Source: Usnea hakonensis
Lineage: Eukaryota > Ascomycota > Lecanoromycetes > Lecanorales > Parmeliaceae
NCBI GenBank assembly: GCA_013423325.1
Contig: BLJB01000089.1
Location: 435,788 to 499,787 of the forward strand
DNA: 64,000 bases
Direction of reading: 5' to 3'
The notes beneath the pieces were generated by a model, which made no database searches, was not told where the DNA came from, and worked only from the letters and a program-made list of their open reading frames with translations. The position numbers and the translations under genes were made by a program. Of the stretch, positions 1 to 11,276 are shown piece after piece; within the stretch, counting starts at the first letter, position 1, and every line of letters begins with the position of its first letter.

Positions 1-1687
1 TACACCCTTATTCTTTCGCGATTCTCATCGAGGTTTGCACAATTCTGATTTTCTCCGCTAATTATGATACCTTTCGCACATAGGAAAGGCCATTACACAC
101 GAGCCCTCGAGGAGGCAATTCAAACTCATAGCTCTCAATGGCCTTACGCGTGGAACGGGAGGAATCCACTGCATGGGGGAGGCAGCTTCAACAAGATGAC
201 CCCAGAGGAGCGCGTACGTTTGGACGGACGCTGCTGAAATTGCCACCGATTGCTGACCCATTGAGCACAGCTCACACTGCTTAAGGCGCTTGTCATATGG
301 TCACTTGAGTCCTCAGAAGCGATTAAAACCATTATTAAAGAGTCCTACAAGCAGTCTCGTCATGATGATGATCTTAACCAGCCTCTTTCAGTCCAAGCCT
401 GGGGTCGGGACGGCGACAAGCGCAGATTTTGGCTTATTGAAGGGCAGGACGACACGCATTTCCGACTCTACCGCGAAAGCAATCCGGCTCTGAAAAACAA
501 CACCTGGCGCAGCGTTGCCGGGTCTATTGATGAAGTCAAAGAGGTCGCTCAGCGTCTGGACCAGGAGAACACTCAAGCTTCACGGCGATTGCGTGATCGC
601 ATAAATGCAGCAATCCCTCGTTTCGAGGCATCTGAAGAGGTAAGGCCCGCAGACTAGGACTTGATGATTCTCTATATGACAGCTGCTAACAAACACTTAG
701 AAACGAAGACGGAGAGACTATCGGCTGGCTCGCAAAGCACAATTCGTAAGGTCGGAACCAGGCTTCTCGCTCTACGAAGGTCGGACCCGTGGGAAACGAC
801 CAAGATACACTTACTCAGATGAAGAGGATGGCGCCTCTGACGCGCTGTCTACTCGGAGATCAAACCGACAATCGGGTATCTCGACTCCGGCGGATTCAAG
901 TGGACCTACGTTTACGGCCAGCGGTCGACAGGTCAGATCTAGGCACGGTGGTACATATGGCGAAGCAATGTTGAGTAGGCAACAAGACGCAACGCAACAG
1001 TCTGGGAACGATGAGTTGGTTAGAGCCGAGGACGATGGGGATGAGGATGGGCCAGTATCTCGTGGGCGCCCGCGAAGGGCTGCGCAACAGAACAGAGTAA
1101 AAGCAAAGCCTCTAGCTCGAGAGCATGCTGAAGAGTACAACTCTCTAGAATCAATGGACGATGAAAGCGACGCAACGTCAAGTGGAAATGAATGGGATGG
1201 AGGAGATGGAGACGAGCCTGACGACCACATCGACGATGATGAAGAAGAAGACGAGGACGAGGATGTTGATATGAGTGAAAACTCGGTGGCTGAAGAAGAA
1301 GATGATGATGACCTTCCACAAACCCTAGTGGTCTCTCTGCGCTACAAGAGCAGCCGCCCATTTTCTCCGAGCCAGGACACGCAGAATGGATCTACGGCCT
1401 CAAAGGACCATAGCCTTCTCCCCATGACAAGCGATAATCCCAAGGAGCTGACAGAGTCTGCATACCTGCAGGACGCGCCCAAATCCACCCAAGACGCAGC
1501 ACCAAACCAATACTCAATATCCGGGCATCAATCTGGGCTCTTATCCCCAGCTATACAGTACACGGCTCCAACGGACCCCCGGCCTCAAACCGGCCATCCT
1601 GGTCGAAGCCCCCCAAAGGCGGACCACCTGGTCCCAACAGCCCCATGGCCACGCCCAGGGACAGCACCTAATAGCACCAAGATATAG
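1..1687 (+). CDS. WHIM-domain chromatin-associated protein, 5' end outside window
   Basis: Nuclear protein probably acting in chromatin remodelling; WHIM modules are known from ISWI-partner and DDT-domain proteins. Exons that keep one frame: <1-32, 84-213, 271-639, 701-1687 (stop TAG). The early part reads through a WHIM1-like segment (SSQWPYAWNGRNPLHGGGSF, then LLKALVIWSLESSEAI). It is followed by a WHIM3-like motif WGRDGDKRRFWLIEGQDD and a basic helix. The C-terminal ~240 residues are disordered, with a strongly acidic block at about 1220-1310 and a Pro/Thr-rich tail. The DDT part expected upstream lies outside the window. All introns have GT/AG ends, and the third carries GCTAAC before its acceptor. 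The domain assignment is by recalled motif resemblance; a specific orthologue is not claimed. Confidence 0.75.
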
Positions 1688-2549
1688 CTCATTCCCTACG
1701 TCAGTGTGTTGTATGCTCTCATCAGAACTTTGCCTATGCTCAAGCCGTAATACTGTATTATTCAGATTATAAAGACGCATCATTGCCCTCCCATTATGTG
1801 CACAGCTTTTTGTCTTAGATAAACAATACATGATTCTCATTTGATGCATCGTGCAGTGCTATGCAAATGGACTGTCAGAACAAGGGCGGTATACGCAGAG
1901 TTAGCCAACCCTATAGCCTTCAGCATGTGCACACCAGCGCGAGCTTGACTCCGAACACTTTCCCGCCTGCAGTCGCCAGAGAAGCTGAAAATATCACCAG
2001 TTTTACGTAGCATTGGACCTCAAAACATACGCAGCATTCAAATTTTGGGAGTTTGAAAGTCCGGCGCAGATTTATACCAACTTGACGCATGTAAATGATT
2101 ATAATGTAGGTACCTTACGGAGTAAGTACCTTATTTACAGCTGCTAGGCTATAGGGTCCCTAAAGTTTAAACGCTAATGCTTCCCTGGGTGCCTGGGTAG
2201 ACGCGCCAATGCTCATTCTAGCCTTCTAAGGTAGGCCCCCACAGCCCCCACCTACCCACAATACTCTAGGGGCATGCGGTCTCGGGCTTTCTCTCGGCAT
2301 TAACGGGACCCTCCGAAGTTGTCAACACTACTCCCCTGGAGTACGTAGGCAGCACTCACGTTGTTGCTTTTTACTTGGAATTGTTCCTCACAGTAATAAC
2401 TTTTGGACTCATTACTCGCGCCCATCAAATGACCATGACTACAGCTCCCGAGGCGGATCGGTGAGGACTGTCTGGCACCGGTCCCGAATACATGCATCCG
2501 AGCCGGCTCCTGCCAACTTTGTTTTGGTGTACGAGTACCTTTCCCCAGC
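1688..2549. other. intergenic, probable promoter of the USP gene
   Basis: No coding frame of merit. It contains an imperfect palindrome around 2109-2131 (GGTACCTTAC ... GTAAGTACC) and should hold the 3' UTR of the WHIM gene and the promoter/5' UTR of the following gene. The open frame on the opposite strand at 2300-2587 overlaps the start of the USP gene and has no recognisable content. Confidence 0.5.
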
Positions 2550-5155
2550 ATGAGCACCATCAACAGATTCCTTAGCCGGAAAGACAAGCATTCTCATGGC
2601 ACACACAAAGATAAAGTAATGTCTCCTCCAGCCTTCACGCCCTCGCCAACCCCGACTCCTTCCTCTACAAGATCAAGAACTAGTTCCAATTCTTCCTTCT
2701 CTTCGCTTTCTTTGGCATTCTCGACACCGGTCACCAAGCGATCTCCACGTCTACAAGCACATCATGGATCGGTTGAGTGTTGCACTGCTGACTCTGGTCA
2801 CTTACTTCTGCAGCCTAAACGCTATAGCGGGCCTCTCAATGGCTTCTTCCTCGTGGAAGAAGCCAGGACCCCTGAGAAAGAAGATGAGAAGAAGGTAGGA
2901 CTGTTGAAAAAAGAATTGTTGAATGTGGCACTGATCGGGATAGATCAAAGCTCTGACCCAGCGGCTCGGACGGAGTGGGATTACAACTTTCAAAGAAGAC
3001 GACTGCCTCTATGTCTTAAATGGCGCCTATGCCCAAGGAGATTCAGGCAAAGCGTACGAATTGCTTTTGCTGCTCGAAGAGTCGGAGAATGGCATCATCC
3101 AGAGCTACGATCCCAACATTAAGTTGCTTGGGGCAATCAACAGGGAAGGAGTCACATGCTGGCTCGACGCACTGCTATTCGCCATGTTCGCGAGGCTTCG
3201 CAGCTTTGAAGCAATGTTATATAAAAATTTTGAGGATGCACCGAGAAAGCAGCTTGCCACGTTGCTAAGACTATGGGTCAACATTCTCAGAGCAGGAAAG
3301 TTGGTTACAACGGACATCGTACGTCACAGTATCTGCACACCATCAAACGCAGCATCTCACTGACTTGCTATAGACGAAACAAATACAATTACAGTTGTCT
3401 AGTTGTGGGTGGACAGGAGCCGCTGAGTTGTGTCAGCAGGATGCCTCTGAAGCGTTTACCTTTATTACCTCCACCCTCGCGCTACCTTTGTTGACGCTCA
3501 AAATGGATATATTTCATACTGGGAAGGAAGACACTAATGACGACCACAAATTCATCAACGAGCGGCTGCTGGAACTCGCCATACCCGACGATCCTTCTGA
3601 TGGGCATGTCATTACCCTTGAGGAGTGCCTCGAGTTGTTCTTCAACAATAAGATCGAAGTAAAACGGTATCTGGACTCGCTTGAGCGGAGAGGCACTCTT
3701 AACTCAATACGCTCATATCAGTCTTTTGACTCTACCAAGGCCCACGCATCGCATGTTGAGATTGCCGAATTCGACACCTCACCACCGATTTCGCCCAGTG
3801 CGATGCAGCCGCACGTGTCTGCATTATCCGTCTCGCCTGTAGCGCCAACATACCAACGGCACAGAGCACCTAGTATCATCCAGGAGCATTATATAGATGA
3901 AAAGAGTGGGCTGCTCGGCCGCTCTCCATCTAGCGCCGAGGAGCCACGGGGTCGGAATGGCCGTGTGAGAAAGGAAGTCATGATGCCTGCTTGGCAATTC
4001 TTTAGTCTGATACCCTGGTATACGAACAATGTGCCAAGTAACGATGCTCAAGTTGCTGCGCACTTCTCATCTTCAAGACCCATTCTTGGTATTTGCTTAA
4101 AAAGGTACTCCATGCTACCCAATGGGACAGCGGTCAAGCGGAAAACACACATCGATATTCCATTAGAGATCGGCCTGCCTCATTTCATACAGGATGACAA
4201 AATGGCCGAAGATGGCCCTGCATTCGGCAATTTCAAGCTCTCCTTGCAGTCCGTAGTATGCCATCAAGGCGTGTCCGTCGAGTCGGGCCACTACATCAGC
4301 TTAGTCCGTAGCCCAGATCCTCAGGAAAACGGGGAAGATAGATGGATGCGCTTCGACGACTTGGCTAAGGAGAGGATTACTTACACAAATGTCGAGCAAT
4401 TCCTTGGCGTGGAGTCTCCCTACCTCCTGTTCTACCAAGTCATCCCAATTGAAGGCGACCCAGGTAGCATCGCAGAGGGCGAAACGCAGGTCCTAAGCAA
4501 CGTGAACCCTCCAGCTTACTCGGAGTCAACTGTTAGTCGTGACTCAAACATCGATTCTGCCGTTGGTGGCCTTTCTGTAAGCGAACCCTCACACAAAAGT
4601 GCAAGCTCCGAAATGCAACGGCCTAGTTTTGAGATTCAGAGGCCAAGTCTTGACACTTCAGTATTCGACGAGGATCCTCGAGGCCGCTCTACTACTGAGA
4701 GCCGGCAAAGTGGCATCTTTGCGAACGACAGCGCGAGTAGCACCAACATTGATTTCTTACCGGCAACAAACTTTGGACTAGGACATACGAATGGGCTCAA
4801 CACGCTGGCGGCCTCCCGTCGAGGCTCCAAGACCACGAAGTCGAGTTCGAAAAGCAGACCCAGCAGCAGAGCGGACGACAATAGGATGAGCGCATCAATA
4901 TCTCGATTAGCAAATGCAATTTCACGAGATAAATCCAGCACTCAACTTGGTGTGCCAAACCAAGCACAAGAACAAGTCCCGAGAGTTCCTGATATACCCG
5001 TGGCTGCCTCGACAGGTGATGAGAAAGCTCAAGACAAAGGGGCACTAAAAAAAGAAGCCAAGGAGAAAAGCAAAGCGGGTCGTCGGGATCACCAGCACCT
5101 GATGAAGGGAAGGCACAGAGATGGGAAGCCTGATCGAGAGTGCTCAGTGATGTGA
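2550..5155 (+). CDS. ubiquitin-specific protease (USP, peptidase C19) with C-terminal CaaX box
   Basis: Cysteine protease that removes ubiquitin from proteins. Exons 2550-2894, 2944-3318 and 3374-5155 join in phase and give about 833 residues. The catalytic Cys is in GVTCWLDALLFAMF (about residue 187). A QQDASEAF block follows, and the His box is SGHYISLVR (about residue 546), followed by RWMRFDD and the closing YLLFYQV, so all USP boxes are present. The usual NTCYMN around the Cys is altered to VTCWLD. The middle of the catalytic domain carries a long disordered insert (about residues 340-430) and the C-terminal 230 residues are Ser-rich. The protein ends in a basic stretch plus C-S-V-M, a CaaX prenylation signal. 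A possible extra 42-nt in-frame intron lies at 2772-2813. Confidence 0.88.
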
Positions 5156-5398
5156 CCTTGCCTGAAGGGGTGGAGCTTTCAGAGTACATTTGGGCGTTGG
5201 GGGGGAAATTCTTTGAGGCATAGCGCTGGCGTCAGGTTTGTCTGGGATTGGTACAGTAGCAGACATTGCAAGCCCATTCATGTACAGCGTGGCTTGCGGA
5301 ATAAAAGTGTAGGGGAAAAAGAACATGACGAGGGATCTTCTCACATGCGATACATTCGCTTTGATACCTGTATGATATGTTGTACACGCTTGCCTAAG

Positions 5399-6656
5399 TC
5401 AATTCACATGCTTCCCATAAAACGGCACGCCCATTGAGCTCAACAACAATCTCGCATCCTTATCGTTAGTAGCCGTTGTGCAAACAATGATATCAATTTC
5501 CGGAATCATTTTCGGCGGGTATCTATAACGAAGACAAGTCAGCCACCTCCCTTACTCCACAGTCCCATCTCCCCCCAACCTATCCCGCCACAAACGAGAC
5601 CCCTATCAAAGCCCAAGAAACCACTCACGAATCATAATTCACCTCCACCTCCGGGAACGTCCCCACGGTATCCGACCCAAACCCCCACGCGATGTTCCCA
5701 CTGCTATCCCCACTCTTCCCACTCACCCCCTTATAATCCTTAATCCTCGGCATCACCACCTCCGTCACCTTTGCCAAAAAATGATACATCTCCTCCCCCC
5801 TCAACTCCACCCCCACACTGCACGGCTTATCCTTCTTCAGATTGAAATTCGCAATCGAATGCTTCGCCCGGAACACCGTCGCGCGGACGCCCGTAATGGC
5901 CTGCACGATCATCCCCGCGACGTGCAGGGGCGCCGAGTCCGACGACGCGCCGGACACGAAGGCGTGCACGTGGATCTTGTCGAGGCGCGGGATGTTGCGG
6001 AATGTGATGGGGCGTCGGAGGAGGGGGAGATGGGGCCCGCCGCGGGGGGCGCGCAGGGGTCGGTTTTTGTGGTAGGGGGAGGGGCCGTCCCAGGAGCGGA
6101 GGCGGGGGGGTGGGGGGCCGGGGAGGGTGCCTGGGGGATAGTGTTTGTACATTAGGGTTAGGAGGTCGGGGGCGAGGGTGGAGTGGTAGGTTTGTTGGAG
6201 GCGCGGGAGGGAGAAGGGGCCGGGGATGAATTCGCGGGATGAGGGGGCTGTGGGGGGGGGAGGTTGGTGTGGGTGGAGGGGGCCGCGGTAGTATTTTGGG
6301 GAGCGGAATTGGTAACTTGAGGGATTGTTAGTGGGGAGGAGAGGGATGGGGTTTGTGGGGATGTGGTAGGGTGGAGGAGAGGGTGCGTGGAGGAAGGAGG
6401 CGTACCGGCTGGGTGGTAAGCGCTTCTTTCGGCGTCGACTTCGTGCTATCGGGTCAAAAGATGCGAGATGCTCTGCTGAGGGTCCCGGGGTTTGCATTGA
6501 GGACAAGGGGTCGACATCCTCCGAGAGCTCGGTCATGCCATCAAAAGTTGAGGCTTTGCGGCGAGAGTAGAGGCATTGGAGATCGTGAGAGATTCTTTTT
6601 CTCAAGCATAGTGATTGAAATATGAACGGTGCCCGCTGGTTCGCCATTGTTAGCAT
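5399..6656 (-). CDS. MRPL7: mitochondrial large-subunit ribosomal protein uL5m
   Basis: Structural protein of the mitochondrial large ribosomal subunit, homologous to bacterial L5. Exon 1 runs 6656-5629 and exon 2 5522-5399, joined across a 106-nt intron in phase (TC|A). The product is 383 residues. The N-terminus is basic and rich in Arg, Ser and Leu, as expected for a mitochondrial presequence. A long Pro-rich region precedes the L5 fold (HVHAFVSG, then TGVRATVFRAKHSIANFNL and GVELRGEEMYHFL). Exon 2 supplies the conserved end: PEIDIIVCTTATNDKDARLL and the terminal GVPFYGKHVN. The first ATG is used; an ATG three codons later is equally possible. It is head-to-head with the DUF1770 gene, 181 bases apart. 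Confidence 0.9.
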
Positions 6657-6837
6657 GTGCGGGCGTGGAGAGAAATGGCTAGACAGTGAAGCAATATCAA
6701 ACTCGCGTATTATACCTTAGTTAACAATTTTAGACCGTCTGCCACCAAACTAGGCTAGCGCATTTGACATTTCGGGACTCCACCTGCCAAGCAAAGACAA
6801 CCTATCACTCCTCAACGATACCACAACAACACCCACA

Positions 6838-7302
6838 ATGTCAAACCCAGGTATAGAAATAGCCTCCACCATCCAATCCGCCTCCATAAAACACCATCCG
6901 GACCCAGCCCACGACCTCAACCCCTCCACCGCCGCCTCCACCAAACGCCCCGTCTCCCCCACAACCTCCCTCGCCAGCTCAGAAGCCAGCATCCCCTCTT
7001 CAGCCATCAAACCAATCCCTCGCCGCACCAACCTCCCACCACTCCCCGACCTCCGCTTCGAACAAAGCTACCTGGCAAGTTTGCAAGGGGTGGACACGTG
7101 GTACGGCATCGCGTGGATCACGGGGAGGGATCAGGTGCTGTTGCCGCTTGTGCAGGGGACCTTGTGGACGCTGGCGTTGAGTGGGTGGAGACATTGGAAT
7201 AGGGGCGCTTCGTTCAGTGGGCGGAGTTTGGGGGGGAAGGTTAGGAGGTGGTGGTGGGGGGTGAATAATTGGAGGATCCCGGAGGAGGATGTTAAGGGTT
7301 GA
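6838..7302 (+). CDS. DUF1770 / Atg43-like protein
   Basis: Single-exon frame of 154 residues. The first 60 residues are low-complexity Ser/Pro/Thr. The core LPPLPDLRFEQSYLASL, then RDQVLLPLVQGTLWTLALSG, then a WRHWN motif matches the fungal family recalled as DUF1770. As far as I recall, that family includes the fission-yeast mitophagy receptor Atg43, an outer mitochondrial membrane protein that recruits Atg8. The hydrophobic segment at about residues 100-118 would be the membrane anchor. The C-terminus is short and basic with a WRWWWG-like Trp cluster. Family membership is well supported by motif; the mitophagy role is inferred from family knowledge. It shares a 181-bp intergenic space with the divergent mitochondrial uL5m gene. 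Confidence 0.75.
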   Translation: MSNPGIEIASTIQSASIKHHPDPAHDLNPSTAASTKRPVSPTTSLASSEASIPSSAIKPIPRRTNLPPLPDLRFEQSYLASLQGVDTWYGIAWITGRDQVLLPLVQGTLWTLALSGWRHWNRGASFSGRSLGGKVRRWWWGVNNWRIPEEDVKG

Positions 7303-8297
7303 GTGGATGATGGATGTACACTGCTGCCTGTGAGTCGTACGACTATGTAGGTTTGGTTCTGGAGCTAGGCTGAGGTTGTGGATGTTTATATCAGTCACAA
7401 TGAGGAATCCGTAAACGCGATACGACGCAGGTTTTAGGCCACTCCTCAACAAGGAAGGTCCCCCACTCGGCGGGGAGTTTCCAGTCCAGGCAGTCTCCCA
7501 TTTCCAAGACAAACGCAATCCTGAATGAGGTATCACATGGATTCTCAGAGCAGCATGCTACCTAGGAGGCGTGCTAGAGCAACTCATCGCGGACAGTCCC
7601 TCTATCGTCCCCCCAAGCCACGATTCGCTACCGTTCATAAAGCGCCCCTGCGCGCGATCGATATGTTAAGTTTTCGGCATCACCAAGAACACGTGGAAGG
7701 GGCAGCCAAAGTTCTGGACATCAAGATTTGAGGGTCAAGAAACTGAATAGCGTCTGTAATGCGGATTTAGCTGTACAGTATACTGAGAAGTATATGATAA
7801 ATTTAGCGAACTTGAGTAAATTCCAAGGGGCTGTCAATCGGCTTTACTTGAAACATCTTTAAACTATACATGTACTCAACACGTTCTGTAAAAAGAGTAG
7901 TGGAAGAGCTCAATGTCCAGACCTTCGGGCTGTAGCAGCCGTTGATGGAAAAGGTCAAAACCGAGACTCTGATGTCTTTAAAAACATTATAAATTCAACT
8001 GCTATCAAACTATAGTACATGATAGACAGACCAAAGATCTGGCACAACAGCGCATGTGGCACAATCTAGAGCCCCTTTTCGTAATTCGTCCTATGGCACA
8101 CAAGGTCCATTGATCTATTTCCATCCCTATCAATCTGTCGTCATGTCATGTACTATTACAGCAGTCTGAAGCCAAGCTGCAGACAGCTTACTGAAACCCT
8201 AAGCAATCACTTTCTGATTGCCAAAGATCCAATCCTGATCGAGCCACCAAGATTTCGTTCATCCCTCTTGTTATACGCCATGGTCAACTCATCCCGG
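7303..8297. other. intergenic between two convergent genes
   Basis: About 1 kb between the ends of the DUF1770 gene (+) and the MAPKKK gene (-). The last 600 bases are AT-rich. No coding frame with recognisable content; expected to hold the two 3' UTRs and terminators. Confidence 0.5.
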
Positions 8298-11276
8298 TCA
8301 AGCAATTTGCTTCAAGAACGGTGAGATTAACAATTCGTTGGCGCTCGGTCTCTTCTCATGGTCGATCTCAAAGGTCTTGCTCAGAAATTCCCGGCCCTCC
8401 TCACTGGCACTTTCTGGTGTAGTTGGCTTTGCACTCGAGTTCCCAATCTGAAAAATTGCCTGCAACTGTGAACAGTTTGGAAAAGGATGCGTGCCAGTGA
8501 ACATCTCCACGATCAGACAGCCCAAAGACCAGATGTCCGCTTTGCGAGTATACGACGTCTGCTTGACGACTTCCGGTGCCATCCAAAAAACGGATCCTTG
8601 GAGAGACGGACGGTGCATGTGACCGCCGTTCTTCTGTGGCTGGAGTAGAGCAGAGGCTTCGACGCGTTTGGAAATACCGAAATCGGATATCTTGATGTTG
8701 CCTTTGTTGTCCACAAGAACGTTGGCGCCTTTGATATCTCGATGAATAATATCCCTCCCGTGCAGATATGACAAGCCGGCAAGGATCTGACGGACGAAGT
8801 TACGGATGAGAGGCTCTTGGAGTTGACCGTACGAATTGAGCATCGCTGCCACCGAGCCGCCAGGAACATACTCAAGAAAAATGTTAAAGTGCCGATCGTC
8901 AGAATTGGAGCCAAGGTATTGGACTATGTTCTCGTGTTGGAGGTCACGCAAAAGGTCAATCTCGTGCTTGAGGGCAGCGAGCATACTCTCCTTTCGCTTA
9001 TCAAGAGTGCTATTGCTGTGGGCAGACGGAACTTCAACTTGTTTGACTGCCATGAGTTCACCGGTGACTGCGTGGAGTGCAAGGTAGACACTGCCGAAGG
9101 AACCCTGGCCGATGAGGGCACCTTGCATCCATTGCACGTTGTCCCACGAATCCCCTTTGAGAAATTGATTGAGCTCTTCATCAGGCTCCTCGCCATCTGC
9201 GGCAATGGCATGGGTTAGATGGTCGTTGATTGAGCCACCAGCCTCTGTTGTAGGCCCACTGCTACCTGACTCATCGAAGTAGCTTTGAAGCGCGGCGTGC
9301 GAAGTGTCGGAATCGGTGCCATTGGTGCCGCCAATTTGCGAGTCGCTCTCAAACGAGACGTATGACTTTCTATTGGGCTCAACAGGAGACTCCTCTTGCA
9401 ATGGCTGAAGAGAACTCGACGCGATCGAGTCGCGATATTGAGTATTGGCGAAGCGTGAGACAGACAAAGGTCGGGGTCCACGAGTCGTTGAAGCTCCCGT
9501 CAGCCAAGCGTCAGCAATGTTGGGAAGAGGGGGAGCATCCTTGAGACTTGAAGTCCAACTGGCATTGCTCGCTACGCTGATACGGCTTGCAGCTTTGCTT
9601 AGACGAGCGGATCTCCGCATGGACATTCGGACCGTCCTCTCAATCGTTTCTTTCTGGTGGTCTGGGAAATACGTTGTCAATTCTTGGCTGATCAATTCGC
9701 TCGGTGGCCTGCCACCAAGGAATTCCTTTATTTTTGGCTTCGATCGCGAGTCCGAGCGAGTGGGAGGGTCGCCCCATCCTTGAGACGTCGCACTTCCACT
9801 TCGATCTCGTGCTCGTGGGGGTTGAAAGGTTGCAGGAGACAGAGGGTAGGACACGTCGCGCCAGGACTCGCCCGTTAATTGTTGCAACTTGGGGTGGCTG
9901 CGAGGATTGTTGGATGAAAGTGCATTGGCATGCATCTCATTTTGTTCCTCCATTGCGATGCTGGCTGCTTTCCTGAGCTCCTCGTCGTCTGGTTCGCCAG
10001 CGTGCTTTTTCCTCAAGATTAGTCGTCCACGTTCATTCTTATCATAAGGATCCGAACAGTATTCTACGAGCTCCACGTCGGTGAGCTTGTGAGTGTTGTT
10101 CAAGTCTTGACCAGTGCCGTCGAGGTTCCAGAAGCAGTAGTTCCTAGACTGGTTTTCGGGCAAGTTCAACTTCCTCAACACACTCAAGATAATGTCCTCT
10201 AGAGTCCTGCAATTCTTAATATCCAGGACTTTAGTTTGGCCCCCGCCATAGATGACACGGATTACAGGTGAGCCGTTGGGGAGTTTGCCGACTGTGGAGT
10301 CCATGCCCGGATTTTGTCGGGTCGGTTGACTCGTCTGGCTTGGTGTTGATGGGCGTAGACCAGTAGAAGTCTTGGCGGATGGCGGAGCATTAAAGTACCC
10401 GTCCTTCCGGGCAGTCGCGAGAGGGCTCATACCGCCAGGACGTTGAGATCTGAGTTTGTTGACGCCGTCTGACTCGGCAAGGGGCGAGCTCGGCCTTGGA
10501 TTACTATTAGAATGCATGTTATCCAATGCAGAGAGGTCAACTCTTTGGGACCACCGCTTCCTCGCAGAATCTGAAGTGTGAGAACGGTCTCTTGCTGTGT
10601 TGAAATCTCGTGGAGAGCGTGATGAAGATGAAGGCGTGTAGGGCATATGTGATTGGCGATTGTCCAGGGCTGCCAAGGAGTCTCTGTTCCGCTTCTTGTG
10701 ATTGCCTACAGCTTTTGTTCTCAGCTGCTTGATGGCAACAAATATTCGGACGCGGTCTCCAATCTTCTTGATTCCCATCTCTTTGAGCACGAGCTGATCA
10801 CACTCAATAAGGTTGTTCCCGGTAACATTGTTGACTAAGATAATGTCAGTAAAGCTGTTCATAAGAAAATCTTCACGGTGTGGATTTAATTTGATGACAC
10901 ATAGATAAGGTCTCGTGAATATATGAGGGTCTTTTACCTTTGAATAGCTGCTCATACTGAGCGCAATTGATTGTACGCAGCCACTCTCCAACGCGTTTCT
11001 CGTCCCAAGAGCTGCGATGGGACACTATCAGTACTGGCTCTTTTGAACCTCTCCCGGTCTTCTTGGGAAGATAACATACCGGATAGGATCTTGTCCATCG
11101 CCTGGTTCCGAGAACTCCGACTCTGTAGGACTCAGAAACGCGGCATTTTGTGAATTTTGCGCAGTGGAAGCCTTGTGATTCGAGAAATTCACAGCATACT
11201 GTGAGACCACTGATGGCTGAGTAGGACCCATGCCCATCGCTGGACCGTAGGGGGCCTTGGAGGCAAGGACCGCCAT
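8298..11276 (-). CDS. STE11: Ste11-type MAP kinase kinase kinase
   Basis: Top kinase of the pheromone/filamentation (and often osmostress) MAPK cascade. Exons 11276-11080, 11011-10938 and 10834-8298 join in phase and give 935 residues. An N-terminal SAM domain (about 67-130) starts with SWDEKRVGEWLRTINCAQYE and runs through NVTGNNLIECDQLVLKEMGI; this type binds the Ste50 adaptor. A Ras-binding-like ubiquitin fold follows at about 290-370 (VIRVIYGGGQTKVLDIKNCR). The kinase domain fills the last 280 residues, with GQGSFGSVY, AVKQVEV, HRDIKGANVL, DFGISK and a GSVFWMAPE activation segment. The linker is Ser-rich and is the expected autoinhibitory region. The frame stays open upstream to 11477, so a longer N-terminus is possible. 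11276 was chosen because a compact MAVLASK start precedes the conserved part. Confidence 0.92.

Noticed and set aside
811..1361. Long frames on the - strand
   Set aside because: They lie antisense to the acidic exon of the WHIM gene and are shadows of its GA-rich codons.
3165..3200. USP as an inactive pseudo-deubiquitinase because the Cys box is atypical
   Set aside because: The catalytic Cys, the His box and the downstream Asp-containing block are all present; the altered flanking residues do not remove the triad.
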